Shown here in pieces: positions 19,580 through 28,851 of a DNA stretch of 64,000 nt. Both the position numbers and the translations under genes were made by a program. The DNA comes from Geothrix sp. Lineage in GTDB: Bacteria > Acidobacteriota > Holophagae > Holophagales > Holophagaceae. Location: NCBI GenBank assembly GCA_030681515.1, contig JAUXSE010000056.1, forward strand, positions 1 to 64,000, given 5' to 3'. The number at the start of each line of letters is the position of its first letter. The stretch's first letter is position 1. The notes beneath the pieces were generated by a model. It saw nothing but the letters and a program-made list of their open reading frames with translations. It did no database searches and was not told the origin of the DNA.

Positions 19580-22500
19580 ATGACGACCCTCGACACGCTC
19601 CTCCGCGACAAGGTGCTGCTGCTGGACGGCGGCATGGGCACGCAGATCTTCGCGCGGAAGCCCACGGTGGAGGACTACGGCGGCGCGGCCCTGGAGGGCT
19701 GCGTGGACCTGCTCACGGAACGCCGTCCCCAGTGGATCCGCGAGATCCACGAAGGCTACTTCCGCGCGGGCGCCGACGCGGTGGAGACCAATACCTTCGG
19801 TGCGAATCCCCTGGGATTGGGTGATTTCGGGCTGGCGGCCAAGGCCTACGATCTGAACGTGCAGGCCGCGTCCATCGCCAGGTCGGTGGCCCTCAGCTTC
19901 GACCGGCCCCGCTTCGTCATCGGCTCGGTCGGGCCGGGCACCAGGCTCATCACCCTGGGACACGTGAGCTACGCGGATCTGCTGGCCTCGTACCGCGTGC
20001 AGATGGACGGCCTGCTGGACGGTGGCTCGGACGCGATCCTCATCGAGACCTGCCAGGACCTGGGCCAGATCAAGGTGGCCATCCGGGCCGCCCGCGAGGC
20101 CATGGCCGCCAAGCGCCGGAAGATCCCGCTGTGGGTGCAGGCCACGGTGGAGACCACGGGCACCCTGCTGGTGGGGTCGGACATTTCCGCGGTGCTCACC
20201 AGCGTGGAGCCCCTGGGCATTGATGTGCTGGGGCTCAACTGCGCCACGGGCCCCGACGAGATGCACGCGCACCTGCAGACCCTTGCGGAATCCAGTCCCT
20301 TCCACCTGAGCTGCCTCCCCAACGCCGGCCTGCCCCTGAACGTGCATGGCCAGGTGGTCTACCCGCTGGATCCAGAAGCCTTCGCGACCAAGGTGCTGCA
20401 CGCGGCCTCGGAGTTCGGCCTCGCCATCCTCGGCGGCTGCTGCGGCACCACGCCTGACCATATCCGCGCCCTGGCGCCGGGCGTCGAAAAGCTGAATCCG
20501 TCGAAGCGGTCCCCGAAGCTGGAGCGCAGCGCCGCCAGCCTCTACCAGAGCGTGACGCTGAAACAGGAGCCCGCGCCCCTCATCGTGGGCGAGCGAACGA
20601 ATGCGAATGGCTCGAAGAAGTTCCGCGATCTGCTGGCCCTGGAAGACTGGGACGGCATGGTCGCCCTGGCCAAAGAGCAGCAGCGGGAAGGCGCCCACCT
20701 GCTGGATCTCTGCGTGGCCTACGTAGGCCGGGACGAGGTGCGGGATGCCGACGAGCTGCTGCGCCGCCTCGTCTCCCAGATCACCCTGCCGTTGATGATT
20801 GACAGCACCGAGTTCCCGGTCATCGAGCGGGCCCTGCAGTTGTCCCCCGGCAAGTGCGTCATCAACTCGATCAATTTCGAAGATGGCGAGGCCAAGGCCC
20901 GCGCCATCCTCGATCTGTGCCGGACCTACGGCGCGGCCGTGGTGGCCCTCACCATTGACGAGCGGGGCATGGCGAAGACCCGCGAGCAGAAGCTGGCGGT
21001 GGCCAAACGCCTCCATGCCCTCGCCGTGGGGGAGTACGGCCTCGATCCCGGGGACCTGATCATTGATCCGCTGACCTTCACCCTGGGCAGCGGCGACGAG
21101 GAATTCCGCGGGTCCGCCGTGGAAACCCTGGAGGCCCTGAAGCTCATCAAGGCCGAGCTGCCGGGGGTGATGACGATTCTCGGCGTCAGCAACGTCAGCT
21201 TCGGACTGAACCCCGCCAGCCGCCACGTGCTCAACGCGCTCATGCTCTACCACGGCGTGAAGCATGGCCTCGACATGGCCATCTTCAACGCCTCGAAGGT
21301 CATCCCCGTGGCGAACATTGATCCCGAGGATCGCTGCATGGTCGAGGATCTGATCTTCGACCGGCGCGCGGAGGGCTACGATCCCCTCAAGGCCGTCCTG
21401 GCCCGCTTCAGCGATCGCAAGGCCAACCTGGCGGAGGAACATCGCGCCGATCGGCCCGTGCTGGAGCGCCTGCGCCGGGGCATCCTCGATGGCGGGAAGC
21501 AGGCCATCCTGGCGGACGTGGATGAGGCCCTGCTGCATCATGATCCGCTGAAACTCATCAACGAGGTGCTGCTGGGCGCCATGAAGGTGGTGGGCGAGCG
21601 CTTCGGCGCCGGCGAGATGCAGCTGCCCTTCGTGCTGGAAAGCGCCGAGGCCATGAAGGCCGCCATCCGGCGCATCGAACCCCACCTGCCCAGGGATTCC
21701 AACTACCAGAAGGGCCGCATCCTGCTGGCCACTGTGAAGGGCGATGTCCACGACATCGGCAAGAACCTGGTGGACATCATCCTCAGCAACAACGGCTTCG
21801 AGGTGAAGAACCTGGGCATCAAGCAGCCCATCGAGGCCATCCTCAAGGAACTGGAAGCCTGGCCTGCCCAGGCCATCGGGCTATCGGGGCTGCTGGTGAA
21901 ATCCACGGTGATCATGAAGGAGAACCTGCACTTCATGGAGGAGCAGGGCCTGAAGGTGCCCGTGATTCTCGGCGGCGCGGCCCTCACGCGGGACTATGTG
22001 GAAGGCGATTGCCGGCGGTCGTACTCCGGTGCGGTGTACTACGCCGAAGATGCCTTCGAGGGGCTCCGGCATATGCAACGGATTGTTTCGGGTGAAACCG
22101 TGGTGGTGGCGCCGGCTCCAACCGCGTTCGCGGTTGGAGAGATAAAAATACTAAGGCGAGGAGGCGCCGCAGTACCGCTGTCAGCCGCTGGCCAGAGCAG
22201 CTGGGTGCGGCATGACGCGCCCTCCCCGGAGCCGCCCTTCTGGGGCGTGCGCGAGTTGGCGGATTCCCCAGTGGACCTCTTCGAGCATCTGGACGCCTTC
22301 GCCCTCATCCGCAACCGCTGGGGCTTCAGCCAGGGCAGCCAAAGCGACGAGGCCTTCGGCGCCATCCTCCGGGACAAGGCCGTGCCCCAGCTGGTGCGCT
22401 GGAAGGAACGGCTGGCGGTCGATCCCCTCTTCCAGCCCAGGGCCCGGTACGGCTACTTCCCCGTCCGTGCCGAGGGCGATGCGCTGCGCGTGTCCGACCC

Positions 22501-23002
22501 GGCGGATGCCTCCCGCACCCTCGCCCTCCTCACCTTCCCTCGCCAGGCGGCAGGGCGGCGCCTTTGCATCGCGGATTTCTTCCGGACCGATCAGACCGAT
22601 GTGCTGGCCCTCCAGCTCGTCACCCTGGGCCAGTCGGCGGCGGATCACGCGGCGAGACTCTACCGGGAGGACGGCTACGCGGACTACTTCGCCTTCCATG
22701 GCCTCGCCACGGAGCTCACCGAGGCCTACGCGGAGCGCGTCCACGCCCGCATCCGCCGCGATCTGGGCATCCACGCCAAGGACCTGCCGGGTCGCGCCCT
22801 TTTCGCCCAGGGCTACCAGGGCTCCCGCTATTCCTACGGCTACCCCGCCTGCCCCGATCTGGAAGGCAATGGCCCCCTCCTGGACCTGCTGCGCGGCGGC
22901 GAGATCGGCGTCCATCTCAGCGACAGCCACCAGATGGATCCCGAATACAGCACCAGCGCCCTGGTGGCCTGGCACCCCCAGGCGCGCTACTTCTCGGCGT
23001 GA
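19580..23002 (+). CDS. metH: Cobalamin-dependent methionine synthase
   Basis: Transfers methyl from methyl-THF to homocysteine via B12; 1140 residues. The homocysteine domain (~1-310) has the zinc ligands Cys221 (GLNCATGP) and Cys287-Cys288 (GGCCGT). The pterin domain spans ~325-590 and the cap and cobalamin domains ~620-860, with cobalt ligand His724 in GDVHDIGKN. The activation (SAM-binding) domain runs to the end. The linker before the activation domain holds a perfect 24-bp palindrome and unusual codons (ATA, CTA, AGG, CGA) encoding EIKILRRGG, probably an in-frame insertion. It ends the sulfur/one-carbon cluster. Confidence 0.96.
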   Translation: MTTLDTLLRDKVLLLDGGMGTQIFARKPTVEDYGGAALEGCVDLLTERRPQWIREIHEGYFRAGADAVETNTFGANPLGLGDFGLAAKAYDLNVQAASIARSVALSFDRPRFVIGSVGPGTRLITLGHVSYADLLASYRVQMDGLLDGGSDAILIETCQDLGQIKVAIRAAREAMAAKRRKIPLWVQATVETTGTLLVGSDISAVLTSVEPLGIDVLGLNCATGPDEMHAHLQTLAESSPFHLSCLPNAGLPLNVHGQVVYPLDPEAFATKVLHAASEFGLAILGGCCGTTPDHIRALAPGVEKLNPSKRSPKLERSAASLYQSVTLKQEPAPLIVGERTNANGSKKFRDLLALEDWDGMVALAKEQQREGAHLLDLCVAYVGRDEVRDADELLRRLVSQITLPLMIDSTEFPVIERALQLSPGKCVINSINFEDGEAKARAILDLCRTYGAAVVALTIDERGMAKTREQKLAVAKRLHALAVGEYGLDPGDLIIDPLTFTLGSGDEEFRGSAVETLEALKLIKAELPGVMTILGVSNVSFGLNPASRHVLNALMLYHGVKHGLDMAIFNASKVIPVANIDPEDRCMVEDLIFDRRAEGYDPLKAVLARFSDRKANLAEEHRADRPVLERLRRGILDGGKQAILADVDEALLHHDPLKLINEVLLGAMKVVGERFGAGEMQLPFVLESAEAMKAAIRRIEPHLPRDSNYQKGRILLATVKGDVHDIGKNLVDIILSNNGFEVKNLGIKQPIEAILKELEAWPAQAIGLSGLLVKSTVIMKENLHFMEEQGLKVPVILGGAALTRDYVEGDCRRSYSGAVYYAEDAFEGLRHMQRIVSGETVVVAPAPTAFAVGEIKILRRGGAAVPLSAAGQSSWVRHDAPSPEPPFWGVRELADSPVDLFEHLDAFALIRNRWGFSQGSQSDEAFGAILRDKAVPQLVRWKERLAVDPLFQPRARYGYFPVRAEGDALRVSDPADASRTLALLTFPRQAAGRRLCIADFFRTDQTDVLALQLVTLGQSAADHAARLYREDGYADYFAFHGLATELTEAYAERVHARIRRDLGIHAKDLPGRALFAQGYQGSRYSYGYPACPDLEGNGPLLDLLRGGEIGVHLSDSHQMDPEYSTSALVAWHPQARYFSA
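22116..22139. repeat. Perfect palindrome inside metH
   Basis: Arms CTCCAACCGCG (22116-22126) and CGCGGTTGGAG (22129-22139) are separated by TT. It lies within the linker of MetH and is read through in frame as APTAFAVGE. The following ~30 bp are AT-rich for this gene. Confidence 0.8.
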
Positions 23003-23098
23003 CGGCGTGGTCTGGACTTCCGGATCGCGTTGTCCAGGAACAGCGGCCCAGCGCTCCGGATCAACGGATGCATGCACCCAGGGGCCGGTGAAGGCGGT

Positions 23099-23329
23099 TC
23101 AGCCCTGGCCCAGCAGCCACGCGGTGAGACGCGAATGGAAGCCCTCGGGATTTTCCAGATCGGCCGGGCGCAGGCGGGCCGGATGGGCGGGATCGCCCAG
23201 CACCAGGGGGGCCGCTTCCACCAGGTTGGGCAGCCGCTGGCCATCGGGCAGGGACCAGAGCGCCCCCCGGGTCTCGGCTTCCCTCGATTCCGACGCCCGG
23301 CGCCGCTCCCCCTGTAGCTCGCAAGCCAT
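23099..23329 (-). CDS. Small hypothetical protein
   Basis: 76 residues, not recognised. GGAG stands 6 nt before the ATG. It is Arg/Glu-rich at the start, then a plausible globular stretch (GALWSLPDGQRLPNLVEAAPLVLGD) ending in AWLLGQG. It is divergent from the SDR gene (80 bp away) and convergent with metH. No membrane segment or known motif is seen. Confidence 0.5.
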   Translation of the reverse strand: MACELQGERRRASESREAETRGALWSLPDGQRLPNLVEAAPLVLGDPAHPARLRPADLENPEGFHSRLTAWLLGQG

Positions 23330-23408
23330 CGCTTTCTCCAGTGAAATCTAAAAGATAGGCATCCTGGCTTGCGGCGCCACCTGCCACCCTCATGGAAAGG
23401 AGACCCCC

Positions 23409-24161
23409 ATGGCCCGAAGCATTCTCATCACCGGCGGCTCCCGCGGCATCGGCCGGGCCTGCGCCCTGCATCTGGCCCGCACCGAGGCGGCCCATCTGGT
23501 CCTGCTGGGCCGGGATGCGCAAGCCCTGGCCGCCACGGCCGAGGCCGTGCGCCAGGCGGGCGGAACGGCCGATACCCATGGGGCCGATGTGACGGATCGC
23601 ACTCGCCTGGCGGGGATCGCGAAGGTCCTGGGGCCCCTGGACGGCCTGGTGGCCGCGGCGGGCATCTCGGGGATGACGCCGGTGGACGGCGATTCGGACG
23701 CCTTCTTTGACGAGATCCTGGCCACGGACCTCACGGGCCCCTGGAACACCGTCCGGGCCTTCCTGCCCCGCCTGGGATCCGGCGGGCGCATCGTGCTGGT
23801 GTCCAGCGTGCTGGGCCGCTTCGGGGTGCCGGGCTACGGGGCCTACTGTGCCGCCAAGCACGGCCTCATCGGCCTCGCCAAGGCCCTGGCCCTGGAGCTC
23901 ATCGGCCAGGGCATCGTGGTGAATGCCGTGGCGCCGGGGTGGGTGGACACGGACATGGCCCAGACCGGCATCCGTCAGATCGCCGCGGCCACCGGGCGCA
24001 CGGAACCCCAGGTCCGCGCCCAGGCCGAGGGGGATGTGCCCGTGAAACGCTTCTTCCAGCCCGAAGAGATCGCCCACGGCATCGCCTGGCTGCTGGACCC
24101 GGCCAATACCATGCAGGTGGGCCAGTGCCTGAACCTGGATGGGGGCGTGGTCCAGGCCTGA
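23409..24161 (+). CDS. Short-chain dehydrogenase/reductase
   Basis: 250 residues, classical SDR with a Rossmann fold. The cofactor motif TGGSRGIG is at ~8-15; catalytic Ser is in VLVSSVLG and Tyr-Lys in YGAYCAAKH. The usual NNAG motif reads VAAAG. Arg13 after the glycine and the general look resemble FabG-type NADPH reductases, but the substrate cannot be told. AAGGAG precedes the ATG. It converges with the tricorn protease gene, 17 bp apart. Confidence 0.85.
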   Translation: MARSILITGGSRGIGRACALHLARTEAAHLVLLGRDAQALAATAEAVRQAGGTADTHGADVTDRTRLAGIAKVLGPLDGLVAAAGISGMTPVDGDSDAFFDEILATDLTGPWNTVRAFLPRLGSGGRIVLVSSVLGRFGVPGYGAYCAAKHGLIGLAKALALELIGQGIVVNAVAPGWVDTDMAQTGIRQIAAATGRTEPQVRAQAEGDVPVKRFFQPEEIAHGIAWLLDPANTMQVGQCLNLDGGVVQA

Positions 24162-24178
24162 GAGCACCCCCCTCCGGG

Positions 24179-27100
24179 CTACTTCGTCCGCACCGGATAG
24201 GGAGGGCGCGTCAGCTTCTGGGGGGGATGCTTCTTCAGCTCCGCCTTCATCAGCTCAATGGCCGTCTCCAGTTGGGGATCCCGGCCGGCGATGATGTCCT
24301 TGGGCAGCTGCTCGACCTCGATGTCCGGGGCCACGCCCTCGTTCTCCACCACCCACCCCTTTTCGGTCCAGATGGCCAGGTTGGGGGCCGTGATGGTGCC
24401 GCCATCCATGAGGCTGGGGAAGCCCAGGATGCCCACCAGGCCGCCCCAGGTGGGACGGCCCACCAGGGGGCCCAGGCCGAACTTGCGGAACATCCAGGGC
24501 AGGAGATCGCCGCCGGAGCCGGCGGTCTCGTCCACCAGCATGACCTTGGGGCCCTGGATGGAGGCCTGGGGCGATTTCAGATCCTGGCCATAGCGCATGG
24601 CCCACATGGCGACGAAGGGGCGGCGCAGCAGATCAATGTAGTAGTCCGCCACCTGGCCGCCGCCGTTGTAGCGCTCGTCAATGATCACGGCGTCCTTCTG
24701 GGCCTGCGGGTAGAAGTAGCGCTTGAAGTAGGTGTGGCCGAGCCCAGTGGTGTTGGGCACGTAGACGTAGGCCACCCGGCCGTCCGTGGCCTCCTGGACC
24801 TTGCGCAGGTTGCCCTCCACCCAGTCGCGGTTGCGCAGTCCGGCCTCGCTTTCCACCGGCACCACGGTCACGGTGCGGGCGCCCTTGCCTGAGGGATCCC
24901 CGCCCACCGTGAGTTCCACCAGCTTCCCGGCGGTGTTCTCGAACCGGGCGTGGAGGTTCTCGGGCGCCTTCAGATCGCGGCCGTTCACCGCCAGCAGGTA
25001 GTCGCCGGGCCTGACATTCACGCCGGGCTCGGTGAGGGGGGACCGCAGCTCGGGGTTCCAGTTGAGGCCCCCGAAGATCTTCGCGAACCGATAGCGGCCG
25101 TTGGCCATCTCCAGATCCGCGCCCAGCAGGCCGCCGGGGATGGCCTTGCCCGTGTCCGGCAGATCGCCGCCACCGCCCCGGTGGTGGCCCACGGCGAGTT
25201 CGGAGCACATCCACTGGATGACGCGGTTGAGGTCCGACCGCGTGCCGAGATCCGGCAGGAAGGCCGCGTACTTGGCCTTCATGGCCTTCCAGTCGGCGCC
25301 ATGCATGTTGGGGGCATAGAAGTAGTCGCGGTTGATGCGCCAGACCTCGTCCAGGATCTGGGCCCATTCCTGCCGGGGCTCGATCTTCACCTGCAGGGTG
25401 TCCAGGGCCACCTTCCCCTTGCCCGCCTCGGGCTTGCCGGTGGTGGGGATGAGGGTCGTCGCGTCCTTCAGGCGGTAGACGAGCTTCTTGCCGTCCGCCG
25501 ACAGGCTGTAGGCATCGGCCTTCTCCACCAGCACGGCCTCCTCGCGCTTCTTGAGGTCGAAGCGGCAGAGGGCCATGGCCTCGCCCCGGTTGAAGCGGTT
25601 GGCGCCACCGGTCTGGCGGCGGTAGTACAGGTTGCCCTCCTCGCCGGCCTCCAGATCCGCGAAGAAGGCCGTCTTCGCGGCCTCGATGGGGACGATGCGC
25701 TCGGCCAGACCCTCGAAGTCAATGCGGACCTTCACCTCGGTCTTGCCGCCCTTCTTTTCATCAGGCTTGCCGTTCTTTTCGTCCGCCTTGGCGGGACCGG
25801 CCTCCTCGTCGCTCTCCTTGGCCAGGGGCGAGGGGGTGTCCCTGGCCAGCACCATCAGGTAGAGGTTCCCCCGCATCAGGGCATCGGCATTGGACATGGC
25901 GAACCAGTCCCGCACGGGTCCGGCCTCGGTGCTGGCGGTGAAGTAGAGGTACTTGCCGCCGCGGTCGAACACCGGCTCCCCCGCGTCGGCCAGGCCATCG
26001 GTCAGCGCCGTGGACGTGTCCTCCTCCACCGCGTAGACATGGATGCGCTGCATCCCGGATTCGGTGTTGCGGGTGTAGGCGAGGAAGCGGGAATCCGGCG
26101 ACCAGTTGTGCGTGAGGGTGGGCGAGGGCGTGTAGAGCATCTCGCTGGACACGACCTTCACGGCGCCGGTGCCGAGATCGAGGATGCGCAGCGTCAGGGC
26201 GTTGTCCGCGTAGGCGATCTTCTTCCCGTCCGGCGACCACTTCAGGCTCGCGTAGAAGCCCGCGCCCTTCAGCGCGAAGGTCCGGATCTCGCCCTTGCCA
26301 TTCTGCGACTGGACCTTCAGGGCGTATTCGCCGCCCGCGTCCGAAAAGTAGGCGATGGCCTTGCCGTCCGGGGACCACACCGGGTGGCGTTCGTGGGCTC
26401 CCGGCGAGTTCGTGAGGTTGCGGGCATCCCCCTTCTCGGCGGGGATGCTCAGGATCTCGCCCCGGTATTCCACCGCCAGCCGGTTGCCCGAGGGCGAAAG
26501 ATCGAGATTCCGGGCCCACTTCGCGCCGGAGGCCCAGCGGCCGCGGGTCTCGGGGAGGTCCGCCGGCACGGCCACCTTCAGGCGCGAGCTGTGGCCCGAG
26601 GCCGCGTCATAGCGGTGCAGCCAGCCCGCCTGCTCGTAGACGATCTGCCCCGCGCCGTGGCTGGCGGCCTGGATGGGAAAGTCCGCGTGCCGCGTCAGTG
26701 GGACGACCTCCTTCGAGGCCACGTCGTAGCTGAAGAGGTTGAACTCTCCCGCGCGATCGGATACGAAGTAGACCTTCCCGCCGATCCACATGGGATCTAT
26801 ATCGTTGCAGCGCCCCTCGGGCTGGGGAATCTGCGTCACCTCATGGTCCTGGACCCGGTAGATCCACAGCCGCGAGGCCGTGCCGCCCCGGTAGTGCTTC
26901 CACTGGCGGAAGGAATCCGCCAGTGGGTTGTAGACGATGTGGCTGCCATCCGGCGAATAGGTGGCCCGGGCGGCGTTGGGGATGGGCAGTCTCACAGGCA
27001 TCCCACCGGCCAGAGGCACCGTGAAGAGCTGGGTATGGCGGGTGGTGTGGACGGAGCGGCCCGAGGTGAACAGCACGGCCTGGCCGTCCGGCGTCCAGTC

Positions 27101-27457
27101 CTGCACGAGGTCGGCGCCGGGGTGCCAGGTGAGGCGCCGGGGCACGCCGCCCGCGGAAGGGATCACCCATACATCCGCGTTGCCCTCCAGGCCCGCCGTG
27201 TAGGCGATCCAGGCGCCATCCGGGCTGAACCGGGGCGCGCCGAAGCAGCCGCCACGGGTGGTGAGCCGCTTCGCGGCACCGCCATCCGATGCGCAGGTCC
27301 ACAGATCCCCGGCATAGAGGAAGGCCACCTGGCGGGCACTGACTGCTGGCTGGGCCACCAGCCGGGTGTCCTGGAGGTCCACCGCCGGCAGCGGCTGGAC
27401 GAGGAGCGCGGTCATTACCAGGGCCAGGGGGTTCAGGGAGAAGGGGCAGAGGGTCAT
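24179..27457 (-). CDS. Tricorn-type S41 protease with beta-propeller and PDZ domains
   Basis: 1092 residues; ATG 27457 (MTLCPFSLNPLALVM) chosen for its signal peptide and AAGGA upstream. Residues ~35-650 form PD40/TolB-like beta-propeller repeats (SPDGAWIAYTAG, SPDGKAIAYFSDAGG). A PDZ-like domain (~830-910, with VRPGDYLLAVNGRDL) and the C-terminal tail-specific protease domain follow. Nucleophile Ser981 is in DETAGSGGD, with later GVAPDIEVE. Tricorn-like enzymes degrade oligopeptides; the signal peptide suggests the periplasm. It may act downstream of the secreted M4 and M16 proteases in peptide use. Confidence 0.92.
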   Translation of the reverse strand: MTLCPFSLNPLALVMTALLVQPLPAVDLQDTRLVAQPAVSARQVAFLYAGDLWTCASDGGAAKRLTTRGGCFGAPRFSPDGAWIAYTAGLEGNADVWVIPSAGGVPRRLTWHPGADLVQDWTPDGQAVLFTSGRSVHTTRHTQLFTVPLAGGMPVRLPIPNAARATYSPDGSHIVYNPLADSFRQWKHYRGGTASRLWIYRVQDHEVTQIPQPEGRCNDIDPMWIGGKVYFVSDRAGEFNLFSYDVASKEVVPLTRHADFPIQAASHGAGQIVYEQAGWLHRYDAASGHSSRLKVAVPADLPETRGRWASGAKWARNLDLSPSGNRLAVEYRGEILSIPAEKGDARNLTNSPGAHERHPVWSPDGKAIAYFSDAGGEYALKVQSQNGKGEIRTFALKGAGFYASLKWSPDGKKIAYADNALTLRILDLGTGAVKVVSSEMLYTPSPTLTHNWSPDSRFLAYTRNTESGMQRIHVYAVEEDTSTALTDGLADAGEPVFDRGGKYLYFTASTEAGPVRDWFAMSNADALMRGNLYLMVLARDTPSPLAKESDEEAGPAKADEKNGKPDEKKGGKTEVKVRIDFEGLAERIVPIEAAKTAFFADLEAGEEGNLYYRRQTGGANRFNRGEAMALCRFDLKKREEAVLVEKADAYSLSADGKKLVYRLKDATTLIPTTGKPEAGKGKVALDTLQVKIEPRQEWAQILDEVWRINRDYFYAPNMHGADWKAMKAKYAAFLPDLGTRSDLNRVIQWMCSELAVGHHRGGGGDLPDTGKAIPGGLLGADLEMANGRYRFAKIFGGLNWNPELRSPLTEPGVNVRPGDYLLAVNGRDLKAPENLHARFENTAGKLVELTVGGDPSGKGARTVTVVPVESEAGLRNRDWVEGNLRKVQEATDGRVAYVYVPNTTGLGHTYFKRYFYPQAQKDAVIIDERYNGGGQVADYYIDLLRRPFVAMWAMRYGQDLKSPQASIQGPKVMLVDETAGSGGDLLPWMFRKFGLGPLVGRPTWGGLVGILGFPSLMDGGTITAPNLAIWTEKGWVVENEGVAPDIEVEQLPKDIIAGRDPQLETAIELMKAELKKHPPQKLTRPPYPVRTK

Positions 27458-27641
27458 GGGGGTCCTTCCATAGCAAGACGATGCATAACGGCAGATCCCT
27501 CCACCATGCTCCCCTGGCCCACCCCGGGTCAAGGAACCGTGGCATGGCCTGACCTTTTCGGATGCAGACCCCTGACGCGTCCCCATCGGGGGATGTACAT
27601 TCCCATGCGCGGATGCCTCCCCGCGAGAACAGGGGAATGCC

Positions 27642-28199
27642 ATGAAATCGCTCACTGAACTCCCAACCACCTACCTGCAGTGGAGCAGGAGTGGTTCCAC
27701 CCCCCCGGACTTCGTGCTGCAGGGGACCGATGGGGTCTTCGCCACCCTCACCTTCCTGGATGAGGAACACACGCTGGCTCGCGTCAAGACCGCCGAAGGG
27801 ATCTGGACCCTCAAGCATCTGGGCATCCTCGCTCCGGTCGTGACCCTGCGGGAGGAGGGAGGCACGGTGAACCTGGCCACCTTCCATCCCCACGCCCTCC
27901 GGCACGGGAAGCTGGAGTTCCAGAACGGTGTGCACTTTGACTGGGTCTGGCTCCACGAGGCCGAGCCCAGCGGTGCCTTCCTGGATTCCGGAGGGAAGAC
28001 CCTGGTCAGCCTCCATGCCCACTCAGGAAGGGATCTCAACTCGATTCCAGGCCTGGAACAGTGCGAAGTGGATGTGGGCCTGGCGCCGTCCGCCCGCATG
28101 AGGGGCGCCCTGCTCGCGTCCCTGGGCTGGTACCTGATCTTCTTCGACCACCTGAAGGAACGGGATGCCGTGGCTTCGGAGACCTCGCTGCGGCTGTGA
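27642..28199 (+). CDS. Hypothetical protein
   Basis: 185 residues, not recognised. It has no signal peptide or membrane helix. The N-terminal half looks beta-rich (DFVLQGTDGVFATLTFLDEEHTLARVKTAEG and GIWTLKHLG), as in phospholipid-scramblase/tubby-like folds, but I cannot assign it. It ends in ASLGWYLIFFDHLKERD. It diverges from the tricorn gene across a 184-bp gap and reads toward the isochorismatase gene 58 bp away. Confidence 0.7.
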   Translation: MKSLTELPTTYLQWSRSGSTPPDFVLQGTDGVFATLTFLDEEHTLARVKTAEGIWTLKHLGILAPVVTLREEGGTVNLATFHPHALRHGKLEFQNGVHFDWVWLHEAEPSGAFLDSGGKTLVSLHAHSGRDLNSIPGLEQCEVDVGLAPSARMRGALLASLGWYLIFFDHLKERDAVASETSLRL

Positions 28200-28257
28200 G
28201 GGAAGCTCCCTTCGCGCCGGGATCGCGCTACGCTCATTCGCGATCCCAGGGGACTCC

Positions 28258-28851
28258 ATGCCCACGCTCGACGCCTCCCGCAGCATCCTGGTGGTCATTG
28301 ATCTCCAGGGCAAGCTCGTCCACATGGTGCATCGCCCCGCCCTGGTGCTGGAGACGACCCGGCGCCTGCTGAAGCTGGCGGATCTGTTCTCGGTGCCGGT
28401 GGTGCTGACGGAGCAGTACCCCAAGGGCATCGGCCCCACGGAGGCATCCCTCCGCGCCACCTTCGATGGGCTGTCCACGCCGACCTTCTTCCTGGAGAAG
28501 ACCGCCTTCGGCTGCTGCGGCGATGCGGGCTTCGAGGCCCTGCTCCAGCAGGCCCGGCCCGGACTGGCCCCGGCCAAACGGCAGATCGTGGTGGCGGGCA
28601 TCGAGGCCCATGTCTGCGTGATGCAGACCGTGCTGGAGCTGCTGGATTCGGGCCAGGAAGTCCACCTCTGCTGGGATGCCGTCAGCGGACGGGGCGAGGA
28701 ATACCGCGGCCACGCCCTGGATCGCATGGCCGCCGCCGGGGCGACCCTCACCAACCATGAATCCGTGGCCTTCGAGTGGGCCAGGGACAAGAACCATCCC
28801 CAGTTCAAGGCCCTGTCGGCCCTGATGAAGGAGGGGCAGCCCCGGGGGTGA
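28258..28851 (+). CDS. Isochorismatase-family cysteine hydrolase
   Basis: 197 residues. The catalytic triad is visible: Asp15 (VVIDLQGKL), Lys81 (EKTAFGCC) and Cys120 (AGIEAHVCVMQT). The cis-peptide GIEAHVC motif is typical. It matches the small cytosolic isochorismatase/nicotinamidase-like group (YcaC-like); no siderophore genes are near, so isochorismate is an unlikely substrate. A TACGCT -10-like hexamer lies about 30 nt before the ATG. It converges with the alpha/beta hydrolase. Confidence 0.88.
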   Translation: MPTLDASRSILVVIDLQGKLVHMVHRPALVLETTRRLLKLADLFSVPVVLTEQYPKGIGPTEASLRATFDGLSTPTFFLEKTAFGCCGDAGFEALLQQARPGLAPAKRQIVVAGIEAHVCVMQTVLELLDSGQEVHLCWDAVSGRGEEYRGHALDRMAAAGATLTNHESVAFEWARDKNHPQFKALSALMKEGQPRG

